A DNA stretch of 64,000 nt from positions 22,078-86,077 of the forward strand of contig JANQEG010000079.1 in assembly GCA_028278505.1 (NCBI GenBank), written 5' to 3'. A program made the position numbers and the translations under genes. The notes beneath the pieces are model-generated. The model did not search any database. It had not been told where the DNA came from and saw only the letters and a program-made list of their open reading frames with translations. The stretch is from Rhodobiaceae bacterium. GTDB taxonomy: Bacteria > Pseudomonadota > Alphaproteobacteria > Rhizobiales > JAKPQE01. This document shows, one piece after another, positions 1 to 11,745 of the stretch (positions are counted from its first letter, which is position 1; every line of letters begins with the position of its first letter).

Positions 1-810
1 GCCGCCGTCGGGCTGGCGCTCGCGCTCGGGGTCGCCGGTTGCGCATCGAAGGATGACGACGACGATACGATCAGCGTCGAGCCGGCGGACAAGCTCTATA
101 ATGATGGCCTCGCGCTGGCCAATCGCGGCCGCTACAGCGCCGCGTCGTCGAAGTTCGAGGAGGTCGACCGCAGTCACCCCTATTCGAAATGGGCGAAGAA
201 ATCGCTGGTGATGATCACCTTCACCAGCTACGAGGCCGGCGACTACGACACCGCCATCCAGGCCGGCCGGCGCTTCGTCACCCTGCATCCCTCGAGCCCC
301 GATGCGGCCTATGCCTATTACCTGATCGGCCAGTCCTATCTGAACCAGATGCAGGACGTGTCGCGCGACCAGGAACGCACGGAGCGGGCGCTGGCGGCGT
401 TCAACGAGGTGGTGACGCAGTTTCCGGAATCGGAATACGCCGAAGATTCGCGGCTGAAGATCCGGGTGACCCGCGACCAGCTCGCCGGCAAGGTGATGCA
501 GATCGGCCGCTACTATCTGGAACGGCGCAACTATGTCGGCGCCATCAACAGGTTCCGCGAAGTCATTACCGAACACCAGACGACCCGGCACGTGGAAGAG
601 GCGCTGATGCGCCTGACGGAAGCCTATATGGCGCTCGGCGTCGTCAACGAGGCGCAGACCGCAGCGGCGGTTCTGGGCCACAATTTCCCGGACAGCAAAT
701 GGTATCGGGACGCCTACGTGCTGTTGCAGACCGGCGGGCTTGAGCCGCGCGAAGACAAGAGTTCCTGGATTTCGCGGGCGCTGCGCAAGACCGGCCTTAC
801 CAGGCTGTAA
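1..810 (+). CDS. bamD: Outer membrane protein assembly factor BamD (5' partial)
   Basis: Frame is open from base 1; lipobox-like ..GVAGC; TPR-like YNDGLALANRGRYSAASSKFEEVDRSHPYSKWAKKS...; precedes recN as in many alphaproteobacteria. Confidence 0.9.
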   Translation, partial: AAVGLALALGVAGCASKDDDDDTISVEPADKLYNDGLALANRGRYSAASSKFEEVDRSHPYSKWAKKSLVMITFTSYEAGDYDTAIQAGRRFVTLHPSSPDAAYAYYLIGQSYLNQMQDVSRDQERTERALAAFNEVVTQFPESEYAEDSRLKIRVTRDQLAGKVMQIGRYYLERRNYVGAINRFREVITEHQTTRHVEEALMRLTEAYMALGVVNEAQTAAAVLGHNFPDSKWYRDAYVLLQTGGLEPREDKSSWISRALRKTGLTRL

Positions 811-820
811 CGGGGGGCGC

Positions 821-2488
821 ATGCTCGCCGCCCTGTCGATCCGCGACATCGTTCTGATCGAGCGGCTCGATCTGGACTTTTCCACAGGGCTGACGGTGCT
901 TACCGGCGAGACCGGCGCCGGCAAATCGATCCTGCTCGATGCGCTGGCGCTGGCGCTGGGTGCGCGCGGCGATGCGGCGCTGGTGCGCCATGGCGCCGAG
1001 CGCGGCCAGGTCACGGCCGAATTCCATCTCGATGCCAACCACCCGGTCGCGGCGCTGCTTGCGGACAATGACATCGATGCCGGCGACACGCTGATCCTGC
1101 GCCGGGTGCAGGCCGCCGACGGCCGCAGCCGCGCCTTCATCAACGACCAGCCGGTCGGCGTCAACCTTCTGCACGCGGTCGGCGCCGGCCTCGTCGAAAT
1201 CCACGGCCAGCACGCGGACCGGGCGCTGATCGATGCCGCCGCCCATCGCCGCCTGCTCGACGCGTTCGGCGGCCTTGAGGCGCAGGTCGCTTCTGTCGGC
1301 GCGGCCTGGCGGGCGGAACGCGACGCGGCCGAACAGTGTGCGGCGTATCGCCGGCGCATGGCGGAGGCGGCGCGGGAAACGGAATTCTTGCGCGACGCGC
1401 TCGACGAGCTCGACCGGCTCGAGCCGGTGGCCGGCGAGGAGGTGGCGCTGGCCGACCGCCGGCAATTGATGATGAATGCGGAAAAGATCGTTGGCGATCT
1501 CGACGATGCGTTCGAGACCCTGAACGGGTCGGCGTCGCCGATCCCGACGCTGGCCGGGGTTTTGCGCCGGCTGGAGCGGAAATCCGGCGAGGCGCCGGAA
1601 CTGACCGAGGCGGCGATTGCCGCGCTCGACCGCGGCCTTGAGGGGCTTGAAGAGGCGCGCACGGCGCTCGAAGAGGCGCTGCGCCGGGCGGCGTTCGACC
1701 CGACCGAGTTGGAGCGCACCGAGGAGCGGCTCTTTGCCCTGCGCGCCGCGGCGCGCAAGCACAAGGTTGCGGTCGACGACCTCCCGGATCTGCGGGAAAA
1801 GTTCCGCACCGCGCTTGCCGATATCGATGCCGGCGAAACACATCTGAAGGCGCTGGAGACGGCGCTCGAAGCGGCGCGCGCCGACTACAGGCAAAAGGCG
1901 GCGGCGCTCAGCCAGGAGCGCAGGGCGGTGGCGCGAGCGCTGCGCGCTATTGTCAACGGCGAACTGCCGGCGTTGAAACTCGACCGGGCCGAATTCACCG
2001 TCGACATCGAACCGGCGGCGACAAACACTTCTGAAGGAATAGATGCGGTCGAATTCTGGGTGCGGACAAATCCCGGCACCCGGCCGGGGCCGATCGTCAA
2101 GGTCGCGTCGGGCGGCGAACTCGCCCGCTTCCTGCTGGCGTTGAAGGTGGCGCTGGCCGACAAGGGCTCGGCGCCGACGCTGGTGTTCGACGAAATCGAC
2201 ACCGGGATCGGCGGCGCCGTCGCCGCGGCGATCGGCCGGCGGCTTCAGCGGTTGTCGGAGACGGTGCAGGTGCTGTCGGTGACCCACGCGCCGCAGGTGG
2301 CGGCCCGCGCCGACCATCATCTGTGCATTGCCAAGGTGGACCACCGCGACGGCGACCGGGTCGAGACCGCCGTCGAGACGGTCGCCGGCGACCACCGGCG
2401 TGAGGAAATCGCCCGCATGCTGGCCGGGGCGACGATCACCGAGGAAGCGCGCGCCGCCGCCGCACGCCTGATCGCCGGGGAGGGGTGA
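821..2488 (+). CDS. recN: DNA repair protein RecN
   Basis: Walker A GETGAGKS, LLDALALALGARGD, C-terminal VASGGELARFLLALKV and FDEIDTGIGG; ATG at 821. Confidence 0.95.
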   Translation: MLAALSIRDIVLIERLDLDFSTGLTVLTGETGAGKSILLDALALALGARGDAALVRHGAERGQVTAEFHLDANHPVAALLADNDIDAGDTLILRRVQAADGRSRAFINDQPVGVNLLHAVGAGLVEIHGQHADRALIDAAAHRRLLDAFGGLEAQVASVGAAWRAERDAAEQCAAYRRRMAEAARETEFLRDALDELDRLEPVAGEEVALADRRQLMMNAEKIVGDLDDAFETLNGSASPIPTLAGVLRRLERKSGEAPELTEAAIAALDRGLEGLEEARTALEEALRRAAFDPTELERTEERLFALRAAARKHKVAVDDLPDLREKFRTALADIDAGETHLKALETALEAARADYRQKAAALSQERRAVARALRAIVNGELPALKLDRAEFTVDIEPAATNTSEGIDAVEFWVRTNPGTRPGPIVKVASGGELARFLLALKVALADKGSAPTLVFDEIDTGIGGAVAAAIGRRLQRLSETVQVLSVTHAPQVAARADHHLCIAKVDHRDGDRVETAVETVAGDHRREEIARMLAGATITEEARAAAARLIAGEG

Positions 2489-2583
2489 GGCGCGGGCGGG
2501 CGTGGAAAACGTAGCCGTGGGCTTTCCCGAACCGAAACCTTCCGGCATCATCCGGTTTTCGCGTGGGAAAGAATCGGGCCGCC

Positions 2584-3480
2584 ATGTTGTTTTCATCGAG
2601 CGATGACTTCCGCGACTGGGACCGCAAGGCGGTCACCGTGTTCGGCATGTCCGGTGTCGGCAAGACCACGGTTGCCTCGATCCTGCAGCACGAAGGGTGG
2701 TTCCACTATTCGGTCGATTACCGCATCGGCACCCGCTATATGGGCGAGCACATCGTCGACAATTTCAAGCGCGAGGCGATGAAGAATCCGTTCCTGCGCG
2801 ACCTTCTTATTTCGGATTCGATCTACATCTGTTCCAACATCACCTTCGACAATCTCGAACCGCTGTCGACCTATCTCGGCAAGCCGGGAAATCCGGAGAA
2901 GGGTGGGCTGCCGTTTGCGGAGTATTGCCGGCGCCAGGAGCAGCACCGCAGCGCCGAGATCGCAGCGCTCACGGATGTGCCCGAGTTCATCGCCAAGGCC
3001 AACGACATCTACGGCTATCGCCATTTCGTCTGCGATTCCGGCGGCTCGCTGTGCGAGATCGTCAATCCGCACGATCCGGGCGACCCGGTGCTTTCGGTGC
3101 TCGCCGAAACAACGCTGATCCTCTATCTGCGCGGCACCGCCGAACATGCGGCCGAACTCGTCGAGCGTTTCAAGGCCGACCCGAAGCCGATCTACTACCA
3201 GCCGCAATTCCTGGCCGAGAGCTGGGCCGCGTTCAAGCGGCAGGCGGCGATCCTCGACGATGCGGCAGTCGACCCGGATGCGTTCGCGGTGTGGGCGTTC
3301 GAGCGGCTCGTCCACCACCGGATACCGCTCTATGAGGAAATCGCCGCCCGTTACGGCTATGTCGTCGACGCCGACGAGATCGAGGCGGTGCGCGATGAGC
3401 GCGATTTCCTCGACCTCATCGACCTGGCGATCGCCCGGCGCGGCAGCGCACCGGTTGCCGTCGCGGCGGCGGGCGATTAA
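2584..3480 (+). CDS. P-loop ATPase of unknown function
   Basis: Walker A GMSGVGKT near the N-terminus; likely ATG at 2584 (upstream GTG at 2563). Confidence 0.75.
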   Translation: MLFSSSDDFRDWDRKAVTVFGMSGVGKTTVASILQHEGWFHYSVDYRIGTRYMGEHIVDNFKREAMKNPFLRDLLISDSIYICSNITFDNLEPLSTYLGKPGNPEKGGLPFAEYCRRQEQHRSAEIAALTDVPEFIAKANDIYGYRHFVCDSGGSLCEIVNPHDPGDPVLSVLAETTLILYLRGTAEHAAELVERFKADPKPIYYQPQFLAESWAAFKRQAAILDDAAVDPDAFAVWAFERLVHHRIPLYEEIAARYGYVVDADEIEAVRDERDFLDLIDLAIARRGSAPVAVAAAGD

Positions 3481-3543
3481 TCAATAGCGGAATGTTCAGT
3501 ATCGTCACGCAACCGCGGACGCGGTGCGTCAGGAGTCATCGCC

Positions 3544-4461
3544 ATGCCGATCAAGATCCCCAATAACCTTCCGGCCCACAAAACGCTGGTCCAGGAAGGC
3601 GTCATGGTGATGACAGAGGACACTGCCATCCACCAGGACATAAGGCCGCTGCAGATCGCGCTTTTGAACCTGATGCCGAACAAGGTGCGCACCGAGACCC
3701 AGTTCGCCCGGCTGGTCGGGGCGACGCCGCTGCAGGTGGAGTTCACCCTGGTCAAGATCACCGGGCATACGCCGAAAAACACGCCGGCGTCGCATATGCT
3801 CGCCTTTTACCAGGACTGGGAGGAGATCAAGGACCGCAAGTTCGACGGCTTCATCGTCACCGGCGCGCCGATCGAACTGCTCGACTTCGAAGAGGTCAAC
3901 TATTGGGAGGAGCTGGCGGCGATCTTCGAGTGGACCCAGAGCCACATCCATTCGAGCTTCGGCATCTGCTGGGGGGCACAGGCGGCGCTGCACCATTTCC
4001 ACGGGGTGCCGAAATACCCGCTGCCGAAAAAGGCGTTCGGCGTCTACCGGCACCGCAACCTCAATCCCTCGTCACCCTATCTGCGCGGGTTTTCCGACGA
4101 TTTCTCGGTGCCGGTGTCGCGCTGGACCGAGGTTCGGGTCGCCGATATGCCGGAGCATGCCGGGCTCGAATTGCTGATGGAGGCGGACGAGACCGGACCC
4201 TGCCTGATCAACGATCCGGCGCACAATTTCCTCTATATGTTCAATCACATCGAATATGATTCCAGCTCGCTCGCCGAGGAGTATTGGCGCGATGTCGAGG
4301 CCGAAATCGAAATCGACGTGCCGCACCATTATTTCCCGCAGGACAATCCGCACCTGACGCCGGAGAACCGCTGGCGCAGCCACGCCCACCTGCTGTTCGG
4401 CAACTGGATCAACGAGGTCTACCAGACGACGCCCTACCGTCTCGACGAGATCGGCAGCTAG
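3544..4461 (+). CDS. metA: Homoserine O-acyltransferase (MetA family)
   Basis: [11 protein letters not shown]...[40 protein letters not shown], catalytic [23 protein letters not shown]. Confidence 0.95.
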   Translation: MPIKIPNNLPAHKTLVQEGVMVMTEDTAIHQDIRPLQIALLNLMPNKVRTETQFARLVGATPLQVEFTLVKITGHTPKNTPASHMLAFYQDWEEIKDRKFDGFIVTGAPIELLDFEEVNYWEELAAIFEWTQSHIHSSFGICWGAQAALHHFHGVPKYPLPKKAFGVYRHRNLNPSSPYLRGFSDDFSVPVSRWTEVRVADMPEHAGLELLMEADETGPCLINDPAHNFLYMFNHIEYDSSSLAEEYWRDVEAEIEIDVPHHYFPQDNPHLTPENRWRSHAHLLFGNWINEVYQTTPYRLDEIGS

Positions 4462-4763
4462 GTGCCGAAACAGGGCGAGGGATGGCGGCCGGGCAATGGC
4501 CCGCAAGGGCGCCGCGAGGCACGAGCCGGGCCGAATCCACACCGCCCCCGCCGACCGGTCCGATACACCGCCTAACCCCTTGCCACGTCCGGCGTGCTGG
4601 GCTAAGCCTCACTGTGGCTGGGCGCCGCGCCGTTTGCGCACGTCCCGCGGCGGGGCGAAAGGCCCGATCATCGGGTGCTCGACAGGGGCGTTTCCGGCGC
4701 CGGCAGGGTCGCCCGATCCGAATCGCCGGCCGCCACGCCGGGGCTGGAGGATCGCAGAGCGTA

Positions 4764-5129
4764 ATGACCGAACTCCTTGCAGACTATCTCCCGGTCGTCA
4801 TCTTCATCGCGATTTCGGCAGTGATTGCCGTCGTGTTGCTGGTGGCGCCGTTCCTCGTCGCCTATTCCAAGCCCGACCCGGAAAAGCTGTCGGCCTATGA
4901 ATGCGGCTTCAACGCCTTCGACGACGCGCGCATGACATTCGACGTGCGCTTCTACCTTGTCGCCATCCTGTTCATCATCTTCGACCTCGAAGTGGCGTTC
5001 CTGTTTCCATGGGCCGTCGCCTTCGGCGATCTCGGCTGGTTCGGCTTCTGGTCGATGATGGTCTTCCTTGCCATTCTGACGATCGGCTTCATCTATGAAT
5101 GGAAGAAGGGAGCGCTTGAATGGGATTGA
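4764..5129 (+). CDS. nuoA: NADH-quinone oxidoreductase subunit A
   Basis: [50 protein letters not shown]. Confidence 0.95.
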   Translation: MTELLADYLPVVIFIAISAVIAVVLLVAPFLVAYSKPDPEKLSAYECGFNAFDDARMTFDVRFYLVAILFIIFDLEVAFLFPWAVAFGDLGWFGFWSMMVFLAILTIGFIYEWKKGALEWD

Positions 5130-5701
5130 GCGACCGCACCGGCACGCTCGTCGCGCCCACGCCGAAGGGCCTCATCGATCCCGCGACCGGCCGACCCGCC
5201 GGCGCCGACGATCCGTACTTCCTGGAGGTCAACGACCAGCTCGCCGACAAGGGTTTCGTCGTCACCGCCACCGATGAGCTGATCAACTGGGCGCGCACCG
5301 GCTCGCTGATGTGGATGACGTTCGGGCTCGCCTGCTGTGCGGTCGAGATGATCCAGGGGGCGATGCCGCGCTACGACTTCGAGCGCTTCGGTTTTGCCCC
5401 GCGCGCCAGTCCGCGCCAGTCCGACGTGATCATCGTCGCCGGTACGCTGACCAACAAGATGGCGCCGGCCTTCCGCAAGGTCTACGACCAGATGCCGGAG
5501 CCGCGCTACGTGATCTCGATGGGCTCTTGCGCCAATGGCGGCGGCTATTACCACTATTCCTATTCGGTGGTGCGCGGCTGCGACCGGGTGGTGCCGGTCG
5601 ACATCTACGTTCCGGGCTGTCCGCCGACGGCCGAGGCGCTGCTCTACGGCGTCCTCCTGCTGCAACAGAAAATCCGCCGCACCGGCACGATCGAGCGGTA
5701 G
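5120..5701 (+). CDS. nuoB: NADH-quinone oxidoreductase subunit B
   Basis: [56 protein letters not shown]. Confidence 0.97.
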   Translation: MGLSDRTGTLVAPTPKGLIDPATGRPAGADDPYFLEVNDQLADKGFVVTATDELINWARTGSLMWMTFGLACCAVEMIQGAMPRYDFERFGFAPRASPRQSDVIIVAGTLTNKMAPAFRKVYDQMPEPRYVISMGSCANGGGYYHYSYSVVRGCDRVVPVDIYVPGCPPTAEALLYGVLLLQQKIRRTGTIER

Positions 5702-5719
5702 GCGAGGGAGTGTCAGCGT

Positions 5720-6322
5720 ATGGATGAGGCGCTCAACGACCTCGGCGATCACATCGCAGCGCGGCTCGGCGACAAGATCGACGGCTGGAGCGTCGATTTC
5801 GGCCAGCTGACCGTCACCGTGCCGGCGGCCGAGATCGTTCCGGTGGTCCGCTTCCTGCGCGATGACGCCAATTGCCTGTTCATCTGCTTCACCGACCTTT
5901 CCGGCGCCGACTATCCGGGCCGCGAGCGGCGCTTCGAGATCGTCTACCATTTGCTGTCGCCGCAGCAGAACCAGCGGATACGCCTCAAGGTGGCGACCGA
6001 CGAGGAGACGCCGGTGCCCTCGATCACGCCGATCTTTCCGGGCGCCCATTGGTTCGAGCGCGAGGCCTACGATCTCTACGGCGTGCTCTTCACCGGCCAT
6101 CCCGATCTGCGCCGCCTGCTCACCGATTACGGCTTCGAGGGGCATCCGTTGCGCAAGGACTTCCCGCTTACCGGCTTCGTCGAGGTGCGCTACGACGACG
6201 AGCTGAAGCGGGTCGTCTACGAGCCGGTGCGGCTGACCCAGGAATTCCGCAATTTCGACTTCCTGTCGCCCTGGGAAGGGCCCGACTACGTCCTGCCCGG
6301 CGACGAGAAGGCGGGAGGCTGA
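5720..6322 (+). CDS. nuoC: NADH-quinone oxidoreductase subunit C
   Basis: [51 protein letters not shown]. Confidence 0.97.
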   Translation: MDEALNDLGDHIAARLGDKIDGWSVDFGQLTVTVPAAEIVPVVRFLRDDANCLFICFTDLSGADYPGRERRFEIVYHLLSPQQNQRIRLKVATDEETPVPSITPIFPGAHWFEREAYDLYGVLFTGHPDLRRLLTDYGFEGHPLRKDFPLTGFVEVRYDDELKRVVYEPVRLTQEFRNFDFLSPWEGPDYVLPGDEKAGG

Positions 6323-6325
6323 CAA

Positions 6326-6766
6326 ATGGCGGAGCGGATGAACGGCAGTTGTCTGTGCGGCGCCGTGCGGTTCACCGCCGTGCCTGAGCGGCCGAAATTC
6401 AACGTTTGCCATTGCGGCATGTGCCGGCGTTGGACGGGCGGGCCGTTCTTCGGGGTCCACTGCGGCACCGATGTCCGTTTCGAGAACGAGGACCAGGTCG
6501 GCGTGATCCAGACCTCGGAATGGGCCGAACGCGGATTTTGCACATCCTGCGGCAGTGCGCTGTTCTACCGGCTGCGCGAAGCGGGAACCTACGAAATCGC
6601 GATGGGGACGCTCGACGGCGCCGAGGCCTTCGATTTCGGCCTGCAGGTCTTTGTCGACAAGAAGCCGGAGAATTACGCGTTTGCCAACGAGACGCGGATG
6701 ATGACCGAGCAGCAGGTCATCGACTATTTCGTCAAGAGCAACACAGGCGAGGCGGACGCCACATGA
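6326..6766 (+). CDS. GFA family (CENP-V/GFA zinc-binding) protein
   Basis: NGSCLCGAVRFTA...VCHCGMCRRWTGG...FCTSCGSALFYR cysteine pattern. Confidence 0.85.
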   Translation: MAERMNGSCLCGAVRFTAVPERPKFNVCHCGMCRRWTGGPFFGVHCGTDVRFENEDQVGVIQTSEWAERGFCTSCGSALFYRLREAGTYEIAMGTLDGAEAFDFGLQVFVDKKPENYAFANETRMMTEQQVIDYFVKSNTGEADAT

Positions 6767-6858
6767 GCGCGCCGTTGCGGCCGGGAACAGTTTCGACGCC
6801 CGTGTGGCGGACAGGCAGCGTCGGCGCGACGCCGGCACTTGAGGGATGAGGCAGGGAC

Positions 6859-8049
6859 GTGGCTGAGGCGGAGCTTCGCAATTTTCAGGTCAATTTCGGC
6901 CCGCAGCATCCGTCCGCGCACGGCGTGCTGCGGCTGATCCTGGAACTCGACGGCGAGGTGGTGGAGCGCGCCGACCCGCATATCGGGCTCTTGCACCGCG
7001 GCACCGAGAAGCTGATCGAGCACAAGACCTATCTGCAGGCGATCCCCTATTTCGACCGCCTCGACTACGTCGCGCCGATGAACCAGGAGCACGCCTTCTG
7101 CCTGGCGGTCGAAAGGCTCGCCGGCATCGCGGTGCCGCGCCGCGGACAACTGGTCCGGGTGCTTTTCTGCGAGATCGGCCGTATCCTGAACCACCTTCTC
7201 AACGTTACATCACAAGCCCTCGATGTTGGTGCATTAACGCCGCCGCTCTGGGGCTATGAGGAACGCGAGAAGCTGATGGTCTTCTATGAGCGGGCCTCAG
7301 GCGCGCGCATGCATGCGGCGTTCTTCCGCCCCGGCGGTGTGCACCAGGACCTGCCCGACGATCTGATCGACGACATCTCAGATTTCTGCGATCCGTTCCT
7401 CAAGGTCTGCGATGACATCGAGGGGCTGTTGACCGAAAACCGCATCTTCAAGCAGCGCAACGTCGATATCGGCGTGGTCAGTCTCGACGACGCCTGGGCC
7501 TGGGGCTTTTCCGGGGTCATGGTGCGCGGCTCCGGCGCGCCGTGGGATCTGCGCAAGAGCCAGCCCTATGAATGCTATGACGAAATGGATTTCGACATTC
7601 CGATCGGCAAGAACGGCGACTGCTACGACCGCTATCTGATCCGCATGGAGGAGATGCGCCAGTCGGTGCGGATCATGCGCCAGTGCATCGAGAAACTCCG
7701 CGCCGATGACGGCGGCGGGCCGGTGATGTCCACCGACGCCAAGGTGGCGCCGCCGCGCCGCGGCGAGATGAAGCGCTCGATGGAGGCGCACATCCACCAC
7801 TTCAAGCTCTACACCGAGGGGCTGCACGTGCCCGCCGGCGAGGTCTATGCCGCCGTTGAGGCGCCGAAGGGCGAGTTCGGCGTCTATCTGGTCTCCGACG
7901 GCACCAACAAGCCCTATCGCTGCAAGATCCGTGCGCCGGGATTTGTGCATTTGTCGGCGATGGACTTCCTCAGCAAGGGCCACATGCTGGCCGACGTCGC
8001 CGCCATTCTCGGCTCGCTCGATGTCGTGTTCGGGGAGGTCGACCGGTAG
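6859..8049 (+). CDS. nuoD: NADH-quinone oxidoreductase subunit D
   Basis: [51 protein letters not shown] start. Confidence 0.97.
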   Translation: MAEAELRNFQVNFGPQHPSAHGVLRLILELDGEVVERADPHIGLLHRGTEKLIEHKTYLQAIPYFDRLDYVAPMNQEHAFCLAVERLAGIAVPRRGQLVRVLFCEIGRILNHLLNVTSQALDVGALTPPLWGYEEREKLMVFYERASGARMHAAFFRPGGVHQDLPDDLIDDISDFCDPFLKVCDDIEGLLTENRIFKQRNVDIGVVSLDDAWAWGFSGVMVRGSGAPWDLRKSQPYECYDEMDFDIPIGKNGDCYDRYLIRMEEMRQSVRIMRQCIEKLRADDGGGPVMSTDAKVAPPRRGEMKRSMEAHIHHFKLYTEGLHVPAGEVYAAVEAPKGEFGVYLVSDGTNKPYRCKIRAPGFVHLSAMDFLSKGHMLADVAAILGSLDVVFGEVDR

Positions 8050-8050
8050 G

Positions 8051-8611
8051 ATGGGCGCGCTGCCGAAAAAACGCTTGTCTGTCGACGAATTTATCCGCTG
8101 GTGGGGCGCGGAAGGTGACGATGCGCGGTTCGAACTGATCGATGGCATGGTGGTCGCCATGGGCCGCGACACTATTCGACATAACCTCGCCAAGCTGCGC
8201 GCGGTCAACGCCTTGCGCGATGCTATCCGCAGGGCCGGTGTGAATTGTACCGCGTTGACGGACGGTGTCGGTGTTTATTGCGATGCGACGAACTTTCGAC
8301 TTCCCGATGCCCTGGTCGATTGCGGAACGCTCGATCCCGAGTCCAGCATGGCGGACAAGCCGGTCATTATCGTGGAGATCGTTTCGCCGTCGAGCGAAAA
8401 TCGGGATGTCCACGAGAAGATGCGTGACTATTTCGCGATCGATTCGGTGGTGCACTATCTCATCGTTTATGAGAGCCGGGACTATCTCGTGCATCACCGG
8501 CGTACCGATGCCGGACCGATCGAAACGACATTTGTAACCTCGGGCGATATTCGACTTTCCCCGCCGGGGATCACGATAAACGCTCAAGATGTTTTCACGG
8601 AGGCGGAGTGA
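8051..8611 (+). CDS. Uma2 family (DUF820) putative endonuclease
   Basis: [11 protein letters not shown]...[59 protein letters not shown]: typical Uma2 PD-(D/E)XK layout. Confidence 0.85.
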   Translation: MGALPKKRLSVDEFIRWWGAEGDDARFELIDGMVVAMGRDTIRHNLAKLRAVNALRDAIRRAGVNCTALTDGVGVYCDATNFRLPDALVDCGTLDPESSMADKPVIIVEIVSPSSENRDVHEKMRDYFAIDSVVHYLIVYESRDYLVHHRRTDAGPIETTFVTSGDIRLSPPGITINAQDVFTEAE

Positions 8612-8675
8612 TGGCAGCACTCTATGTGCCTTTTCGGAGAGTTTTGAATATCAAGAACAAAGCGGGTCGCATTCG

Positions 8676-9701
8676 ATGAGTGTCCGCCGCCTCCACGACG
8701 AGCAGCCCGAAAGCTTCGCCTTTACCGCGGAGAACTTGGCATGGGCCGAGCAGCAGCTTCTGAAATATCCGGCCGACCGGCGCCAGAGCGCGGTGATCCC
8801 GCTGCTGTGGCGGGCCCAGGAGCAGGAAGGCTGGGTGAGCAGGGCGGCGATCGAACACGTCGCCGAATTCCTGTCGATGCCGCCGATCCGGGTGCTGGAG
8901 GTCGCCACCTTCTACACCATGTTCCAGCTTCGCCCGGTCGGCGCCAAGGCCCATGTCCAGGTCTGCGGCACCACGCCGTGCATGCTGCGTGGCGCCGAGG
9001 AGATCATCAAGATCTGCAGGAAGCGGATCGCCGAACACGCCCATGAGCTGTCCGGCAACGGCGATTTCTCCTGGGAGGAGGTCGAATGTCTGGGCGCCTG
9101 CGTCAATGCGCCGATGGTGCAGGTCGGCAAGGACACCTATGAGGATCTGACGCCGGACAGTTTCAGGGCAGTGCTCGATGCGTTCGCGGCGGGCAAGACA
9201 CCCAAACCCGGCCCGCAGATCGACCGCCAGTTCGCCTGTCCGGAAGGCGGGCCGACGTCGCTGACCGATCCGGCACTCTATGACGGCAGCATGGCGGCGG
9301 CCGTAATGTCCGAAAAGGCGGCCGAGCCTGCACCGGCCGAGGCGAAGGCGCCGGCGCCGGCAGAAGACGCCGAGCTTTCGCCGGAAGAGCGCGCCGACGC
9401 CGCCGGCACCAAGCCCGACATGCTGTCCGAGCCGGCCGGCGGCATCGCCGACGATTTGAAGTGCATCGGCGGGGTCGGGCCGAAGATCGAAGACATTTTG
9501 AACGGCCTCGGCATCTTCCATTTCGGCCAGATCGCGGCGTGGACCGAGGAAAACAAGGCCTGGATCGACGGCTATTTGAAGTTCAAGGGTCGGATTGACC
9601 GGGAAAAATGGGTCGATCAGGCGAAGGTGCTCGCCGAGGGCGGCGATACCGATTTCTCCAGGCGCGTCGATGCCGGCGACGTGCCGTCGAGCCAGGAATG
9701 A
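8676..9701 (+). CDS. nuoE: NADH-quinone oxidoreductase subunit E with C-terminal helix-hairpin-helix-like extension
   Basis: [28 protein letters not shown]; extension [31 protein letters not shown]. Confidence 0.95.
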   Translation: MSVRRLHDEQPESFAFTAENLAWAEQQLLKYPADRRQSAVIPLLWRAQEQEGWVSRAAIEHVAEFLSMPPIRVLEVATFYTMFQLRPVGAKAHVQVCGTTPCMLRGAEEIIKICRKRIAEHAHELSGNGDFSWEEVECLGACVNAPMVQVGKDTYEDLTPDSFRAVLDAFAAGKTPKPGPQIDRQFACPEGGPTSLTDPALYDGSMAAAVMSEKAAEPAPAEAKAPAPAEDAELSPEERADAAGTKPDMLSEPAGGIADDLKCIGGVGPKIEDILNGLGIFHFGQIAAWTEENKAWIDGYLKFKGRIDREKWVDQAKVLAEGGDTDFSRRVDAGDVPSSQE

Positions 9702-9718
9702 GGAGCGGGGTCTGACGC

Positions 9719-11017
9719 ATGCTTTCCGACAAAGACCGCATCTTCACCAATCTCTACGGCTTTCACGATTGGGGCCTGGAAGGCGCGCGCCGGCGCGGGT
9801 CGTGGTCCGGCACCAAGGAGCTGATCGACAAGGGGCGCGACTGGATCGTCAATGAGGTCAAGGAATCGGGCCTGCGCGGGCGCGGCGGCGCGGGCTTCCC
9901 GACCGGCCTCAAATGGTCGTTCATGCCCAAGCAGTCCGACGGCCGGCCCCATTACCTCGTCGTCAATGCCGATGAATCCGAGCCCGGCACCTGCAAGGAC
10001 CGGGAGATCATGCGCCACGATCCGCATCATCTGGTCGAGGGCGCGCTGCTCGCCTCCTTCGCCATGGGGGCGCACACCAGCTACATCTATGTCCGCGGCG
10101 AGTTCATCCGCGAGCGCGAGCGGCTGCAGGCGGCGATCGACGAGGCCTATGAGGCGCGGCTCGTCGGCAAGGACAATGTTCACGGCTGGGATTTCGACCT
10201 CTACGTCCACCACGGCGCCGGCGCCTATATCTGCGGCGAAGAGTCGGCGATGCTGGAAAGCCTGGAGGGCAAGAAGGGCCAGCCGCGGCTGAAGCCGCCA
10301 TTCCCGGCCTCGGTCGGTCTATTCGGCTGCCCGACCACCGTCAACAACGTTGAATCCATTGCGGTAATCCCAGAGATCCTGCGCCGCGGCGGAAGCTGGT
10401 TCGCCGGCCTCGGCAGGCCCAACAACACCGGAACAAAACTCTTTTGCGTCTCCGGCCACGTCAACCGGCCGTGCACGGTGGAAGAGGAGATGGGCATTCC
10501 CTTCCGCGAACTGATCGACAAGCATTGCGGCGGCATTCGCGGCGGCTGGGACAATCTGCTCGCCGTCATCCCCGGCGGCTCGTCGGTGCCGTGCGTGCCG
10601 GCGACCGGCTGCGACGAGATGACGATGGATTTCGACTGCCTGCGCGGGCTGCAGTCGGGGCTCGGCACCGCAGCCGTCATCGTCATGGACAAGTCGACCG
10701 ACATCATCCGGGCGATCGCGCGGCTCGCCTATTTCTATAAGCACGAAAGCTGCGGCCAGTGCACGCCATGCCGCGAGGGCACCGGCTGGATGTGGCGGGT
10801 GGTGACGCGGATGGCCGAAGGCCGCGCCAGCAAGAGCGAGATCGACCTCCTGTTCGAGGTCTCCAAGCAGATCGAAGGACACACGATCTGCGCGCTCGGC
10901 GATGCGGCGGCGTGGCCGGTTCAGGGGCTGATCCGGCATTTCCGCCCCGTCATCGAGGAGCGCATCGACGACTATTCCCGCAACAGTTCCGGCGGCCGGC
11001 TGGTGGCGGCGGAGTGA
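9719..11017 (+). CDS. nuoF: NADH-quinone oxidoreductase subunit F
   Basis: [48 protein letters not shown]. Confidence 0.97.
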   Translation: MLSDKDRIFTNLYGFHDWGLEGARRRGSWSGTKELIDKGRDWIVNEVKESGLRGRGGAGFPTGLKWSFMPKQSDGRPHYLVVNADESEPGTCKDREIMRHDPHHLVEGALLASFAMGAHTSYIYVRGEFIRERERLQAAIDEAYEARLVGKDNVHGWDFDLYVHHGAGAYICGEESAMLESLEGKKGQPRLKPPFPASVGLFGCPTTVNNVESIAVIPEILRRGGSWFAGLGRPNNTGTKLFCVSGHVNRPCTVEEEMGIPFRELIDKHCGGIRGGWDNLLAVIPGGSSVPCVPATGCDEMTMDFDCLRGLQSGLGTAAVIVMDKSTDIIRAIARLAYFYKHESCGQCTPCREGTGWMWRVVTRMAEGRASKSEIDLLFEVSKQIEGHTICALGDAAAWPVQGLIRHFRPVIEERIDDYSRNSSGGRLVAAE

Positions 11018-11022
11018 TCATT

Positions 11023-11745
11023 ATGGATTTGCGTTCACAGAATGCATCGGGTCGGCGGAAAACTAAGCAGCGCAAGGTTGCAAATGGCGTTGCAACAAAT
11101 AATCTAATTTATAGTGCATATGCCGAGCGTAATGATAGCATTTTCCCGCGTATCCTCGATTTATATGTTAAAAAGGATAGTATTGTTGCAGATGTTACAT
11201 TTGGAAAAGGGGTATTCTGGCGAAAAATACCAGATGGTTATTATAATGTTCTTGCAACTGACATTGCTGAGGGAATCGATGCTCGGGATCTCCCTTATGG
11301 CGATAGTGAAATAGATTGTGTAGTCTTTGACCCGCCGTATATGCATACGCCGGGCGGCAGTGCCCATTCGGTACATCATCCTTTTGAGTCCTACTACAGA
11401 AATAATGTAACCGGAAACCGAACCGGGAACAAATATCACGAAGCGGTTGTTGAGCTGTATATTGATTCGGCCGCCGAAGCTTACAGAGTTCTTAGATTTG
11501 GTGGCGTTTATATCGTGAAATGCCAGGATGAAGTCTGCTCAAATCGGCAACGTTTAACACATGTCGAGATCATCAATTCTTGTGAAAAAATTGGTTTCAA
11601 TACAGAAGATTTATTTGTGGTGATGCGAAACAACAAGCCAGGCGTTAGCAGGGTTGTCCGACAGGTCCATGCCAGAAAAAACCATTCTTACTTCATTGTT
11701 TTCTGGAAACCGAGATCGAAATCTCAAATCTGGAAAAAAACATGA
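11023..11745 (+). CDS. Putative DNA methyltransferase (DPPY class)
   Basis: Motif I-like IVADVTFGKGVFW followed by CVVFDPPYMH (motif IV) and AYRVLRFGGVYIVKCQDE; markedly AT-richer than flanking nuo genes. Confidence 0.8.
   Translation: MDLRSQNASGRRKTKQRKVANGVATNNLIYSAYAERNDSIFPRILDLYVKKDSIVADVTFGKGVFWRKIPDGYYNVLATDIAEGIDARDLPYGDSEIDCVVFDPPYMHTPGGSAHSVHHPFESYYRNNVTGNRTGNKYHEAVVELYIDSAAEAYRVLRFGGVYIVKCQDEVCSNRQRLTHVEIINSCEKIGFNTEDLFVVMRNNKPGVSRVVRQVHARKNHSYFIVFWKPRSKSQIWKKT

Noticed and set aside
797-2596. Long minus-strand ORF (599 aa) antisense to recN
   Set aside because: Arg/Pro-rich shadow ORF caused by high-GC codon bias opposite a clear recN
3481-3543. SAM-II riboswitch upstream of metA
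   Set aside because: The short leader shows no recognisable SAM-II conserved core; cannot be supported by eye
4462-4763. Overlapping ORFs in the metA-nuoA intergenic region
   Set aside because: Compositional open frames in GC-rich DNA; the region more likely holds the metA terminator and nuo promoter
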